From: Antedon mediterranea
Lineage: Eukaryota > Echinodermata > Crinoidea > Comatulida > Antedonidae
Direction: 5' to 3'
NCBI RefSeq assembly: GCF_964355755.1
Contig: NC_092674.1
Location: forward strand, 2,299,001-2,363,000
DNA: 64,000 nt
Shown: positions 48,920 through 61,314 of the stretch, piece by piece
Layout of the letters: the number at the start of each line of letters is the position of its first letter
How positions within the stretch are numbered: position 1 is the stretch's first letter
Notes under the pieces: model-generated
What the model was told of the DNA's origin: nothing
Seen by the model: the letters and a program-made list of their open reading frames with translations, nothing else
Databases searched by the model: none
Position numbers and translations under genes: made by a program

Positions 48920-50455
48920 AAAAAAGATTTCATGAAAAAATATAGAGTTTCAAGTATATTTTATCTTTGGTCATTTATCATTTTTTTTAAATATATGTAT
49001 ATTAGGAGCTGTAATTGCATTTGAGTTTATAGCATTTAAACTATTCCATAGCTTTGCGCCAGAATACGAGAAACTTTTCTTTTTATACTCAGTGTTTGCC
49101 TTATGTAAACTTAGAATATCTTTTGATCTAGTATTATATGTTTGTTTGCGTTCATAGAATCTGTTTCTTAAGTAGGATGGTGTCAAGTTATTCATTATTT
49201 TATACATTGTGACTGCTTCGTTGTAATATTGTTTTTCTTCTAAATTAGGCCAATTTAAATCTTTGAGCGCCTGTGAGCTAGAGTCATACCTAGATGTATG
49301 TGTAATTATTTTAGCCGCTCTATTTTGGAGTACTTGGAGTTTATATTTGAGTGTTTGGTTACAACGACCCCATACTACATTGCAGTAGTCAAAATGGTGG
49401 GCTATGATAGATTTGTACATTAATGATTGAATATTTTGAGGGAAAATATTGCTGCATTTTTTTAGATAGTACAGACCGGATATTACTTTATTTTTCACCT
49501 GATCTATTTGTTTATGCCATTTTAAATTTTCATCGATAATAACACCTAAATGTTTACAGTTATTTACCTTTTCAAGTTTTGTACCGTCTATATTAATATT
49601 AATATCCATGTTAATCAATTTATTTAATTTTTGATGTGTTCCTAAAATCATGTATTCAGTCTTTTTAATGTTTAGACTTAATTTGTTACTTGCTAACCAT
49701 AGTTGTACATGTTTTAGATCAGTATTTACTTTGCTTATTATATCGTGTATGTCTTTAGATGCATAATATAACGCAGTGTCATCTGCGTACATGCTTACAT
49801 TTACATGAGAAACTGAGTTAGGTAGATCATTAATATACATGATAAATAGAAGGGGCCCTAATATTGATCCCTGAGGGATTCCAAAAACACTATTAGACTT
49901 TACCGAATCAACATTGTTAATATTAGTAATATGTGTACGATTTGTTAAATAATTTTCAAACCATTTGATAACATGATTAGCAAAATTAAAATTGTGTAGT
50001 TTTTTTATTAGTATCTGGTGATTAACAGTGTCGAAAGCTTTTTTTGAGATCAAGCATTATTAGTCCTATGTATTTACCATTTTCAATACTGTCAATCCAA
50101 TCTTCAGTTATATTTATTAATGCCGATGATGTCGAGTAATTTGGCCTAAATCCAGATTGTTGATTGTATAATTTAGGGTTGATTTGTGGATAGAGTTGGT
50201 CAAAGACAGCGCGTTCAATAATTTTTGATAAAATTGGTAGTACAGAAATTGGCCTGTAGTTAGATGGTTCACATCGGTCGCCATTTTAAAAAATTGGGCA
50301 TATTCGTGCATTTTTCCATTTACTTGGGAAGTCGCTGGTTCTTAGAGATAAATTAATTAAAAATGTAATGGGTTGTACAATTGAGTTGATTGCTAATTTT
50401 ATTAGTTTAGCAGGAATTTCATCGTTAAACGTTATTAATGCTGTGAACAACATGA
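48750..50455 (-). mobile_element. 5'-truncated non-LTR retrotransposon (CR1/Jockey-like)
   Basis: Reverse-transcriptase domain then C-terminal region, ending at the low-coordinate side in a short ATT-trinucleotide run (48,751-48,770), a common tail for such elements. The 5' end is lost near 50,455, so the endonuclease part is absent. It was inserted between dTMP kinase copy B and IQCG. Confidence 0.9.
48971..50455 (-). pseudogene. LINE reverse transcriptase, frameshifted
   Basis: The main frame (48,971-50,053) has KAFDTVNH, GIPQGSILGPLLFIMYIND, the catalytic MYADDTALYY, LNIKKTEYMILG and HLGVIIDENLKWHKQ, all typical of non-LTR reverse transcriptases. The upstream part continues in another frame (SNYRPISVLPILSKIIERAV, QQSGFRPNYSTSSALINIT). 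The frames are separated by one extra A in the run at 50,038-50,044, and a further indel lies near 50,285. The copy is therefore dead. Confidence 0.9.
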
Positions 50456-50739
50456 TATTATTATGTAAGATATATTTTCCCCCTAAACATTTTTTTTTTT
50501 AATAAAAAAAATTAAAATATGCCATTTTAATGTCACATAATAGTTGCACACTTTGATCCAAACTTGCGTTCGAATCTCGGTTGGGGAGGCTCAGTATTTT
50601 CATTTTTCAGTATTTCCTCATCTTTTAATGCATTTCCAGTATATCACTCGGCTGTTTATTACGAAGGTATACAAGTTTTAAGTTATTACATTTTTTATTG
50701 ATAATCAGTATGTAGTTTACTTATAACATTATTAAACTA

Positions 50740-51320
50740 GAGGGTACTCCGAGAGTACAAACCTCCGCCTACTGTAAAATTCCCCCTGAATATTTTTTTT
50801 TTTACATTTTTTTTTATTAGTTCTAAGTTTAAATATGTTAACTGCACACTACAAAGTTGTGGATGACAGTGTGGTGTAATGGTTATGTATCCAGCCTCTC
50901 ACAGTTGAGATTGTTGGTTCAAGACCCACTGAGGTTTTTTTTTTTTTTATTATTTTTTTATTTCTTTTTGTTTTTTGTGCACCTTGATCTTTGACCCTGA
51001 CCCTTCAAAATTTAACCACAATTATATGATGTGTCATTGATCATTGTGGCTAAGTTTGGTGAGAATCGGATAAAAACTGTGGTCTCTCGGCAGTAAAATA
51101 GTTTTTTGTTAGTTGTGACCTTGACCTATGACCTTTTCCCCTCAAATTCGAACTCGTCCGAGCTTTTGGGGCATAGATCATTGTTGCCAAATTTGGTGAG
51201 AATCGGATAAAAACTGTGGCCTCCAGGCTGTTCACAGACACACACACACACACACACACACACACATCCACACACAAACATACAGGGGTGAAAACATAAC
51301 CTCCTTGGCGGAGGTAATTA
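50740..51320 (+). mobile_element. SINE-like element with GTACAAACCTCCGCC / GGCGGAGGT ends
   Basis: Begins GGGTACTCCGAGAGTACAAA + CCTCCGCC and ends CCTCCTTGGCGGAGGTAATT, an imperfect inverted pair. Inside is a tRNA-like promoter (box A TGGTGTAATGGTTATG near 50,872, box B GGTTCAAGACC near 50,916), two copies of a TTTGGTGAGAATCGGATAAA segment (51,054 and 51,191) and a CA microsatellite (51,239-51,264). Confidence 0.75.
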
Positions 51321-51467
51321 GTGTGTTCATCTTGGAAACTTGGGACATAAATACATAAATAAAACTACTGTATGTAACGCAATACATCTGAGTGTTTCAT
51401 TTAATTCAAATTAACTGCATATTATTTTATTTTACATCTTAGTGATAACACATGACAGACAGCCTAT

Positions 51468-54400
51468 TTATTTCTTCTTTTTTCCTTTCTTCTTCCCTGA
51501 ACCCTTCTTTCCTTTCTTTCCACCTTTCTTCTTCTTCTTTTTGCTGTAAGGACCAAGTTGTTTACGGACCATGACGCCTCGCCACCATGACTGAACCTGT
51601 TAAAAAATAAGTGATCATATTGGTCAATGCTTATTTTTTATTTAACCTTATTTATAGAGGGTAACCATAAACAGCATATGCTGACAATCAAGGGGTCCTC
51701 ATATAAACATTATAAACAAACAACTCTACTGCTTACCACAGTAGAAGTTATCCAATTACCTACAAGTTACAAATATCATATTTTAAACTTTTATCTACAG
51801 TACAGTATTATTACAGAGAAAGGTGTTGCAGTTTTTATTTCAATAAAATGTATTACCAAATGTCTACAAAACCGGATGTTTCATTACCCTATCAATACAG
51901 GATACCATACCATACTTCTTCCTATTCATATATACAAATTAAGGGTGCTCTCTGCATTAGTGTAAATACTTATTTTTAGGGCGCCCTCTATAATAATGTA
52001 GTGTGAATACATACCGAAATGATGGACTTCAATTCTTCCTCCTCTTGTTCCCTCTTGCGTCTTTCCTTTTCTTTCTCAATCCTGTCTTCAACAACTACAT
52101 GCTCATAATTTCCATACTAAAAGAAAGAAAACCAGATTTTTTAGAATATAGTAAATATGACTGGTAAAATAGATATTAAGTAACAGATTTTAAGCTCTGT
52201 CTACATTATTATCAAACTAGTTTGACAAAAAAGTGATGTGCCCAAATATGGTAGTGATATGCCCAAATATGGTAGTGACATGACATCATCATGTCCATAT
52301 ATGGGCACATCACATTTTTTTGTCACATAAAGTTTGATAATGTAGACAAAGCTGAAGATTACATTTATTGTCATATATCCAACTGTTGAATAAAGTTGAA
52401 TAAATGTCAGTTTAGAAAATTCGCTGGAATCAAACTGCAATATATTTACGTACGAGTTTAGTGAGTTCTTGTAGCCTAGCCAGGTCGTTTGCTTTGGATG
52501 CTTTTAGTACATCTAACTCGTGGGTCTTTGCCTCGACATCTTTATCATATTTTTCCATCCAGAATTCTACTCTCTGATCTAGTTCCTGTTGAAACAAAAA
52601 TTAAATGGATTAAAATGGTTTCATATTCACATTCAAAACTGCAGAAAAGACATTAATATGAATATACAAGTAATATATATATATACAATTAAATGATGTA
52701 TAGTACTGTAAAAAAAATACATTTAACAATATAGTAGTATTATATATGTATGAAGATATAAAAAAGTTAACTTACAAGTTGATGTGTCTTCAAGTACTGT
52801 TCTATTTCCTGATTCACTCTAACTTCTTCATCAATCATTTTTTTGTAGCGCTGGAAAGAAAACCAGTATTTAGAAACAAAATTTTAATATAGATATGTAA
52901 TTTCCATAAAATTAAAGTTGATTTGGTTGCTTTGATATTAACGCTTATTTAATAAGCAAATTGGGAGAGTTATCAAATTGGGCTACGGTTCAGTGCACGT
53001 CTAAGATCCAGTGCTTCCCTAGGTTTGCCCACATGACATTGTTGTCATAAAGTACAGAATCCTAAGATGGAAATTTCTCTCTGTGCTTACATCTATTTCT
53101 TCTTTCAGTTGCTTATCTGTAAGAAAGCAGTGTTTCTGTGTCTGTTGAACTGTGACCTCTGCATCTTTCTGTACATATTTTCCTTCCATGTTGGTTTTTG
53201 CTTTCATCTCTTGCAGTTGGTCCTTTAGATGCGCTATCATTTCATCTCGTTGTTGAATCTCTTCTTCTCTTTCTGTTTTGATGTTCATTATCTGTCTTTG
53301 CAGCATTTTAATCCTTTTTCTACCCTCTTCTTCCCTATAAAATCAAACAGACATTTATTTTATACAGTGACGTCTTTCAGACACCCTTTGGCTGGTATTC
53401 CAAGTATGTTTTTTTAATGGTAAAAAAAGACATTTTTTAAACTTAAAGCTCAGTTTCTATGAATTTTGATAACAAATACATACTTGAGAATAGTATTCTG
53501 CAGTTGGGTCTTGTTGTCCTGTTCTAGTGTAACAGCCTTCACAAGTGACGTGAATTGCTGCTGCTCACGCATCTCCTGTAGTGTGGCACTTAAAATGTCT
53601 TGTACATACTGCCTACAAGAACAATGTGTTTGATTATTTTAAAAAATTGTATTAGTAGTGAGTGACTATAATGCAGTTAAAGTTTATTGTTTATATGACA
53701 GAACATTCCATCATTTGCATTCAAAATAAATCTTGTTGGAAGGATATTTGATATTTTTCAAGAATTAAATTTTAATTGATAGGAAAAGAATTAATTAAAA
53801 AGCTACAGATTACATTTTATTTATCTTACTTCTACAGTAATCCAATAATTTATATCTATATTATTATTTTATAATTGAAATTTGGTTTAAATGGTGTTTA
53901 AAGCCTTCTCATATGGTAGTGATATGACATCATCATGTCCATATATGGGCACATCACATTTTTTTGTCTCATAAAGTTTGATAGTCTGGTTTGACTAAAA
54001 GATTATTTTTGTAAACATTGCTATTACCTGTCTTTCTGTACTTTGGCTAGATTATCAGGCGTTAGTGGATTCTGTTTCAAAGCTTTTGAGAAGTGATTAG
54101 TTTTCAATCGTAGGCCCCCAATGACATCCCCTATCTCCTGGTTATTTTCTTGTACTTTCAGCTGTTCTTTTCTTCCGCCTTCCCTCAACTCTGCCCTCTT
54201 TAGGATCAGCTGTTCATAGCGGGTTTCAAGATTACGTTGACTTTCAAGTATATCCCCAATCTCGTCTCCAACAATCTAGAAAAGAAGTAATTTACAGATT
54301 ATTCAAGATATCATGCATTGAAAACTTTAACATTGTTGATTGAAAAAGTAACTTAAATTCCTTTTTGTAAAGTAAATGTTATGTTATTGAGAGCTTGCTT

Positions 54401-56028
54401 ATATGCACTATATAAGAACAGACTATTATTATTATTATATAATATTTTTTATATAAAGATATATTGTCCCTCTGAAAAATAATGATTAATAAAATCAGAC
54501 TTTGAATACCGTAGGCCATTTTGCAGTTTTAATAAACTTATTCACTTCTGCAGAAAAAAAAAAAAAATAAATAAAATATTATTTCACTTATAAAACGACA
54601 AAAGAAACAGTTAAAGACCCCTTCCCTGCAATTTTGGACGTTTTTTGGAAAATACATAATAATATAATACATATATATCACTTTAAAAACATTAAACCAT
54701 GTCATTTCTTGTCTTAAATGTACGTTTTATGGTAAATTATGATAAAAAGTGAGAAACAATGCACTACCTAAGTAGCTCGTGGCGATCGACCTCTCGTGGA
54801 CGGTCTTAGGCCTAGCCTAGCTAGGCTTAGTTTTGTAGGCCTAGCTGGTAAACATCGTTAACGTACGAACATCGTACGCGAGCTATATACCTAGCCTGAC
54901 GTTGTATAGTTGCTGCATTAATTGTCTTTCTATTTTTGCCAGACTCCGTTGATACAAATTGGGGAAAACCCGGTATTTTCGCTGAAAAGTTAGGAGTCTT
55001 CCATTTGTTTTGGCCTCACGATCGATCGAAAAGTGGGCGAATTACAGGTGAAAAACAAAAATATCAATCCGCGCGCAATGCATTTTGGGATTTATAGCGG
55101 GCCGCTATAATTATTAGAATCGACTTATTTTTCACATTTTTAACCGTTTAAAGACGAAAAAAGTTATCGCAATAGGACCATATAGTATTATTTTTACATT
55201 AAATATAGTTTGTGGTCTTAAATTAGATCTAAAAAACGTAGGGAATGGGGCTTTAATTTTAACTAAAAACCATCGTCTTACAAACATTTAAACTTTTGAT
55301 TGTTCCTTGCACAGTAGATTTAAAAAAATGAAGGTCTGAAATCAAATTCTTACATCGTTAGCGTCTGGTCGATTTTCAAGCGTCTGTGGCATGATCTTTC
55401 CAAGAACGGCAAGTTGATCAATTGTGTCATCGAGCACTGTTGCCAGATGGATAGCATCTAGTTGTGGTAACGTTGCCATGTTTTTATATGTCTGAAATTA
55501 AAAATTTTTAATTAAATGTGATATCGTCAAAAATTATTATATATGATCATAGCCTAGGCCTATTACAGTATTAATTATGTTTAGAATAAACACCTTAGTC
55601 TGACTAACTAGGACCTAGCCTAGGACTATGTACACCTGCTGACACTAGGCCTACAGCGGTCGGGCGGGCTGGCCCACACAAAAAGTGCATCTAACTAGCC
55701 TCCTTCCTACTCTAGGCCTACTAGGCTAGTTACTATTATAGTATTATCTGTACATAGGCCTACATACAGACAATTTATGAATGATTATGAATTAGCCTAA
55801 CTGCTCATTATCTCTACGCTGCAGGTAGAGTAAAGAGTAGCATATTTATAAGACAACTAAGCCAAGCCTAGATGAAAATACATGATCTTATCACAGTTAT
55901 TATTTATATACACCAACAAGCACTATAATAGGCGAAAAAAATGAATTTATACCTAAGAAATATACCGGTGTCGCATTGTTTTTTATGGAATTGTTGTTGA
56001 ATGTTTCCCTGGGTGCTGCCTCTTTCAT
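51468..56028 (-). CDS. IQCG: Dynein regulatory complex subunit 9 (IQ motif protein G)
   Basis: Nine exons, read downward: 55,966-56,028; 55,354-55,491; 54,028-54,275; 53,484-53,612; 53,091-53,334; 52,776-52,850; 52,454-52,585; 52,015-52,116; 51,468-51,596. They join in frame to 419 residues (human 443). DRC9 is part of the nexin-dynein regulatory complex that links axonemal doublets and controls ciliary beating. Landmarks: [17 protein letters not shown] near the N-terminus, [61 protein letters not shown], then the IQ motif [17 protein letters not shown] and a lysine/glycine tail. All match human IQCG in order. The first small exon ([10 protein letters not shown]...) is in phase with the next; without it translation could start at 55,479 (MATLPQLDA). 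A MITE fills intron 2. Confidence 0.92.
52192..52353. mobile_element. MITE family A, copy 18
   Basis: AAGCTCTGTCTACATTATTA to TAATGTAGACAAAGCT, two core motifs. It lies in the IQCG intron between exons 7 and 8. Confidence 0.88.
53912..53985. mobile_element. MITE family A, copy 19 (core fragment)
   Basis: Begins inside the core motif (CATATGGTAGTGATATGACA) and ends at AAAGTTTGATAGTC; both termini absent. Confidence 0.75.
54453..55256. mobile_element. MITE family C fragment followed by MITE family D
   Basis: 54,453-54,610 is the left half of family C (TAAAGATATATTGTCCCTCT). 54,611-55,256 is a 646-bp element with ends TTAAAGACCCCTTCCCTGCA and the complement of GTAGGGAATGGGGCTTTAA. Family D contains an AGGCCTAG-rich patch near 54,810-54,860. 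Both are in the IQCG intron after the second exon. Confidence 0.8.
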
Positions 56029-56263
56029 ACTATATTAAATTAAAATAATTTATATAATTTATATTTAAAATAAAATATTCTGTTAATTCTACCAATATTA
56101 AATATATTTTATTTTATTTATTTTTTTAACTTCAATACTAAAATAATTACAATAAGATAGAATTTTAATCTCCAAATTAATAAAAGCAACAAACGAGGAT
56201 ATTATATAGCGACACCAACGTCAATTTTTATTTTTAGGTGGCGTAAACAATTACAAACTAACA
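56029..56263. promoter_or_regulatory. Compact divergent promoter, IQCG (-) and RPL35A (+)
   Basis: Only about 235 bp separate the IQCG start codon and the RPL35A transcription start inferred from its pyrimidine tract. The interval is AT-rich and has no exon or repeat, so both genes must share promoter DNA. Confidence 0.65.
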
Positions 56264-56287
56264 TCTTCCTTTTCTTTTTCTAGCTCT
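56264..56287 (+). promoter_or_regulatory. RPL35A noncoding exon 1 with 5' TOP tract
   Basis: CTTCCTTTTCTTTTTCTAGC + TCT followed by a GTAAGT donor. A cytosine start and an unbroken pyrimidine run are the hallmark of ribosomal protein mRNAs, which are translationally controlled through mTOR/LARP1. Confidence 0.7.
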
Positions 56288-56829
56288 GTAAGTTTTATAG
56301 AAAAAAATATTGAATCAAATTTGTTATTAAAGTTTGAATGCTTTATGTACTAAATTACAATAAATATAACAGTAACTACTCATTGGGTTAAATTAAATTG
56401 TCATATGGGGTTTTACTTTGTAATAATTTAACTGATTATATCGATTTTTACGGATTGTAAATACCACTACATACATGGATTATGATACAGACTGTACTCA
56501 GCCTCTCTGTTCTGTACAATCCATGTGTAGGGTGTAGGCTAGGCTAATTATCATGGGCATGGCCTAAGTAAAGTAATATAGTAGCATGACAGTGCTGCCT
56601 TACCAAAGCTATCGGTGGTCCGGGGTCCTTGTGGGTTGTCACCCACACCAATTTTAAAGATATTTTCTCTATAGTAGCCTTAGGTTAGGGAAAATAATGC
56701 ACAAACCCTACCTGAAAAAGAGGCCATCCATGCATGACGTAGAGATATTACTGTCTGGTACTTTACAACCTTTTTCTTTCATGCAACAAATATTTTTGTT
56801 TTTTAGGGCTGTAGAGAACCAACGCTAGG

Positions 56830-58120
56830 ATGGTGGCTACTAAAAGGTAAGTTTTAATTCATTAGCAGTACAATAAATAATTTAATTATGTTGATTACAT
56901 TTAAAAACAACTTTTACAAATGTGTTTTAAAATTACAATATACTTTTGAAACTTTTATCATACAGGCTATACACAAGGGCCGTGTTCACAGGCTACAAAC
57001 GAGGTCTTCGAAATCAGTATGAGAATACTGCCCTCTTGAAAATTGAAGGTGTTGAACATCGGGAAGAGACTGAATTCTACATGGGCAAAAGATGTGCATA
57101 CGTATACAAGGCAAAAAAGTAATGTTTGTTAAAGTCAACAAATTGAGATTTAAATTAGTTTTCAAGTACAGTAGAACCTCCATTTTACGTACGGTACGGG
57201 ACCGAAAGGCGTACGTAAAACAAAGGATTCGTAAAATCAAGGTTGACCTTAAATTGACCCCAAATACGTAGAGATCGTAGCTATAAAGGCTACCCTGTTT
57301 GTCTACTTTATTGAACAGCATGCAGGTTGTCACTAGCTAGAGGCCTTGCCTAGACTATTCAGGCCAGGCTAGCAGGCCTAGCAAGATGTGAGGCCTAACT
57401 AGAAAAGTACAGTATATACAGGCTGTGAGATGTTTAAATAAAGTGTAAAATATCAATGTTCTTGTATTTTCTATAATCAATAAAAACAGTCGCTGCATTT
57501 AATGCACGTGCGTAGCTTGACTCAAACACACAGCAGAATTCCACACACAGCCATGATTGTGGCTTTGTGTGCTTTGTTGTTAAATTGCGCCCTCAATGTA
57601 AGAAAATGATGACGTCATCGGTTATTTTAAGCGTACGTAAAATCAAGGGAACGTAAAATCATGGTACGTAAAACACAGGTTCTACTTTAACTTCTAACCT
57701 ATATGTATATTTGAATTCTCTATTTCATTTTTTTCAATGTTTTTATTTTGCAGCAAGACCAGAACACCAGGCGCTGATAAGCCAAACAACACAAGAGTAA
57801 TCTGGGGTAAAATTACCAGATCTCACGGTAAAAGTGGAGCAGTACGAGCTAAATTTAGGAGAAACTTACCAGCCAAGGCTATAGGCAAACGTATTAGAGT
57901 TGTAAGTACATTAGTGTTGGTGTATTTCATTATATTTGTCCATGTTTTAAGCAACAGTGTGCAGAACTGTCGTAAAATACATACACACTTGTACAATGGA
58001 GAATAAGCTTATCAAAAACACCCTAGCCCAAACATAAAAGTCTTGCTGTAAATTGTTCATTTATCGTTAAACTGTATTCATTTTTATTATTTCCAGATGC
58101 TGTATCCATCAAGAATCTAA
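56830..58120 (+). CDS. RPL35A: Ribosomal protein eL33 (L35a)
   Basis: Coding exons 56,830-56,846, 56,966-57,118, 57,754-57,901 and 58,097-58,120 give 113 residues (human 110). The second exon begins at 56,807 and carries the end of the 5' UTR. It is a large-subunit ribosomal protein. Matches over the full length: [75 protein letters not shown]. The last exon encodes only MLYPSRI. A TIR element sits in the intron before the 57,754 exon. An AATAAA at about 58,212 is a likely polyadenylation signal. Confidence 0.97.
57169..57686. mobile_element. TIR element with CAGTAGAACCTC / ACGTAC ends
   Basis: Left CAGTAGAACCTCCATTTTAC + GTAC, right complement GTACGTAAAACACAGGTTCT + ACT. Subterminal copies of ACGTAAAATCAAGG lie at both ends. 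518 bp, in an RPL35A intron. No open frame for a transposase. Confidence 0.85.
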
Positions 58121-58398
58121 CCGGTTACGATCTGATAAATGGATGTTAGAATTCTCTCCACAAAACACTTTTATTAAAAATATAAATAGCAAAGCCAGCT
58201 CTTTGAGAAACACAATAAATTAAACCACAAATGTGAATATTGTACCAATGTCTCTTTTTGTTTTGTGAACTCTAGTCGTTTAGATAATTTGCAATACTGG
58301 TCATGTGATATGAAAATTCTGCCTTCCAGTTTTATGCTGGTGTTTATCCAGTGTGAACGTACAGTACATCGCCATGGAAACATTAATTTACTCCCCTT

Positions 58399-58504
58399 AA
58401 GCTCTGTCTACATTTAAGTGTGATGTGCCCAAATATAGTAGTGATATGACATGTCCATATATGGGCACATCACATTTTTTGTCAGTGTAGTGTAGAGAGG
58501 GCTT
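58399..58504. mobile_element. MITE family A, copy 20 (short)
   Basis: AAGCTCTGTCTACATTTAAG to GTGTAGAGAGGGCTT with one core motif; downstream of RPL35A. Confidence 0.85.
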
Positions 58505-58861
58505 TAGTTTTGGAAAGCCATAACTTAAAATACATGTTACAGTACTGTATTTTAATATTTTTTCATTTGAGATGGAATTTATGCAGTGTGAATAAAATTT
58601 AAAATACTGTACTTGCGTACAGTATATGAAGAAACAGCTCTATGTCAACTAGATTCTCAGGTGGTATGGTACATTTTATTGAAATTACTGTACAAAAAGC
58701 ACTACAACTAAAGTGGAAAATTCACACAACTTATCTATTGCACATTTGTGAATAAAGCTTAGTGTATTGTAAAAGTACAGTGTGTCTATATAGAGCACCA
58801 TTTAGCTAACAGTACTGTGTCTGTAAAATGAAAAAATCAGCCACATAATCTTTTATTAAAA

Positions 58862-60468
58862 CTAGACATGTAACTCGTCACTTTGACGAGTTTGGTTATC
58901 CGCCGCGCAAGTGGTGCAACATTAACATTAAGGGGATAGGTTGAGGACAAAAGGAAGTGTTCACGTTGGCATTATGACCTGAACTGAAGAATATGATCTG
59001 TTGTTATTGCTGAATTTTATTATTTAAATTCATATATAGTATACACAGTATAATTTGTATCCATATCACATACAGTGTAGAATAGGTGAAATTACGGGAC
59101 CCGCTATTTATTGCAATTTTTAACATGTTGACGGTTTTAAAATGAAACGCGAAGTTAGCAATTCCGAAAGGAAATTATCTCAGCAACAACGTATTAGCAT
59201 GTAGAAGAAATTTGAATACGTTAAATATTGATGCGCGCTCTTTTAAATGTAATGAATTATGACGCAAAAGATGAAAATACGACCTTTTTTATTTAACTTG
59301 CCATATGATGACGTCACAACATCCGATTGGCAACATTTTTACATAATTTTATATCTGCAATCCAATAGCTTCCAGAAAAAGTTGTAATCGTGATTATCAC
59401 ATTTTATTCTTACGAGCTATAACAGATTAAAATTTACTGTAAAGATGAAATTGATGCCATACGTCATTTAAATTTTTAGGCATGATGACGTAAAAAAAAT
59501 TAAAATAGTTTTAACTCATGCGAAAGATAGTTGATTGACCTAGACAATATCAAAATCGGGATGAAAATGGAAAACGGATAAGTGGAGATGCGCTCTATTC
59601 AATGTGATAAGCTATGACGAAAGATACAAAAATCCTAAATTTTATATTCGCGTGGCCATACGATGACGTCACAATGTCCGGTTAGCCATATTAATACATG
59701 ATCCGATATCTACAACTCATCTACTTCCAGAATATGTCATCCACAAAAATTTGACCGTCTAGTTTAGAAATTACGACTGTTTAAAAAAAGGCATATTTTA
59801 AACGAATTTTTTAACCTTTTCATAAAAAACGCGCGCAAATTGTCCAATTCGACGTGCTCGTATGACGTATCTTTAAGTCGAAATTGTTAAAAATTTGGTA
59901 AAATTACATGAAAAGGCTGGAAAAACATAAATCACGCGAAAAAAATACGTTTTCAATGCTACGTGCGCACCGCACACGTAAAAATGTGCGCACGCGTGGG
60001 AATTTTTTACATGCTTAAAACGACATGAAACGCGTAGAAAGTTGATTATAAATTAGTTTCGCGCATTTTGAAATTTTAAATGCGCGTGCGCGCGTAACTT
60101 TGTGTAAAACACGCAATTTTTTTTCAACAGAAAGTTAGCGCATGATATAAATTAAACTTTTGCAAAGTTTCAAGTTGAAATGTTATTTGGTTTTCGACAT
60201 ATGTTAAATACGAGAAAATCGTTAAATCGCGCGTACGTCACGTTGCGCAATTGTAAACATCATGAAAAGCTTCGCTTGACGACGTTACATAAATGTCAAA
60301 ATGTTAACATAGTTAACAAAATGTTATGTTTGCAAGTTTCAGAGAAAAGCGTTACACAAAAATCATACAGAAAGAAAGAAGAAGAATAAAAAGTTGATGA
60401 TGATGATGATGATGATTTCGTACAATCACAAGAGGTTATCCTGCAACTTCGTTGCGGATAACCAAAAA
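58862..60468. mobile_element. 1.6-kb CpG-rich element with hairpin ends
   Basis: The left end has a perfect hairpin AACTCGTCA/TGACGAGTT followed by TTTGGTTATCCGC. The right end has GGTTATCC...GCAACTTCGTTGC...GGATAACCAAA, so GGTTATCCGC is inverted at the two ends. The interior is unusually rich in CGCG and GCGC words and repeats TGACGTCAC segments. A (GAT)n microsatellite lies at 60,395-60,415. No transposase or other coding frame recognised. Confidence 0.6.
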
Positions 60469-61314
60469 GCATACAAACACATGAATAGACCACAATACAG
60501 TAATATGGTCTAATCAAGTAACTGATAGAGTAAATCTACTGGATATACACATTTTAGGTTATTATTACATGAATTAAAATACAGTAAAAATAAAATCAAA
60601 CCGCCCTCTACCAAGTAATGGTATCGCACAGCGGTAGGAAAGACAATTATTTATAAAACAGCAAAATCACAAAAATCATAACTAAGACATTGTATATTAA
60701 TGTTCATTTTGCAAATATTCCTAAAACAAGACATTTAAAAAACCTTTAAATGAAAATCAAGCAAAAATGAAACGGTCAATTTAGCACAAAAGATGTGATC
60801 AATTACAACTGATAAAATCCTATAAAAAACATGCTGACAATTAGCAACAATACATAAATCACATTCATCCTGTTGATACATTTGCAAAACAGTCCTGAGT
60901 TTAGCATTTTGCTACAATTATAGCAGATATCAAAGACATTTGGTTAAATGACAACAGTAAATTACACATTTGGAATACATTATCTAAAACCTCACTTTAT
61001 ATATATATTGTACAGTTAAAATACAGTACAGTAGTAAGTTCTGTATAAATACACACTATCAAAATCAGTATGTAAAAATATCAACGTCAGTGCATAATTA
61101 AAATACATTTAAAATCTAGCATGGTTACTATACAAATATTATAAAAGACATTGGGTCGAAAATAGTATTGAATATTAAACTAGATTCCTCTAATAAATGC
61201 CATGTCATATTTATATAGATATTACTTATACTATGTTTAAGTATGTATCTTCAAACATAACCACTTAAGGGTGACAATTGGTCTTTTACTTGAAGAAATT
61301 AAAATGAAAAGAAA
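60469..61314. other. Downstream side of the TIR-domain gene
   Basis: AT-rich, no exon or repeat recognised. It probably holds the 3' UTR of the minus-strand TIR gene. Confidence 0.4.

Noticed and set aside
48812-49024. Glutamine-rich plus-strand frame
   Set aside because: Created by the CAA microsatellite near the 3' end of the retrotransposon.
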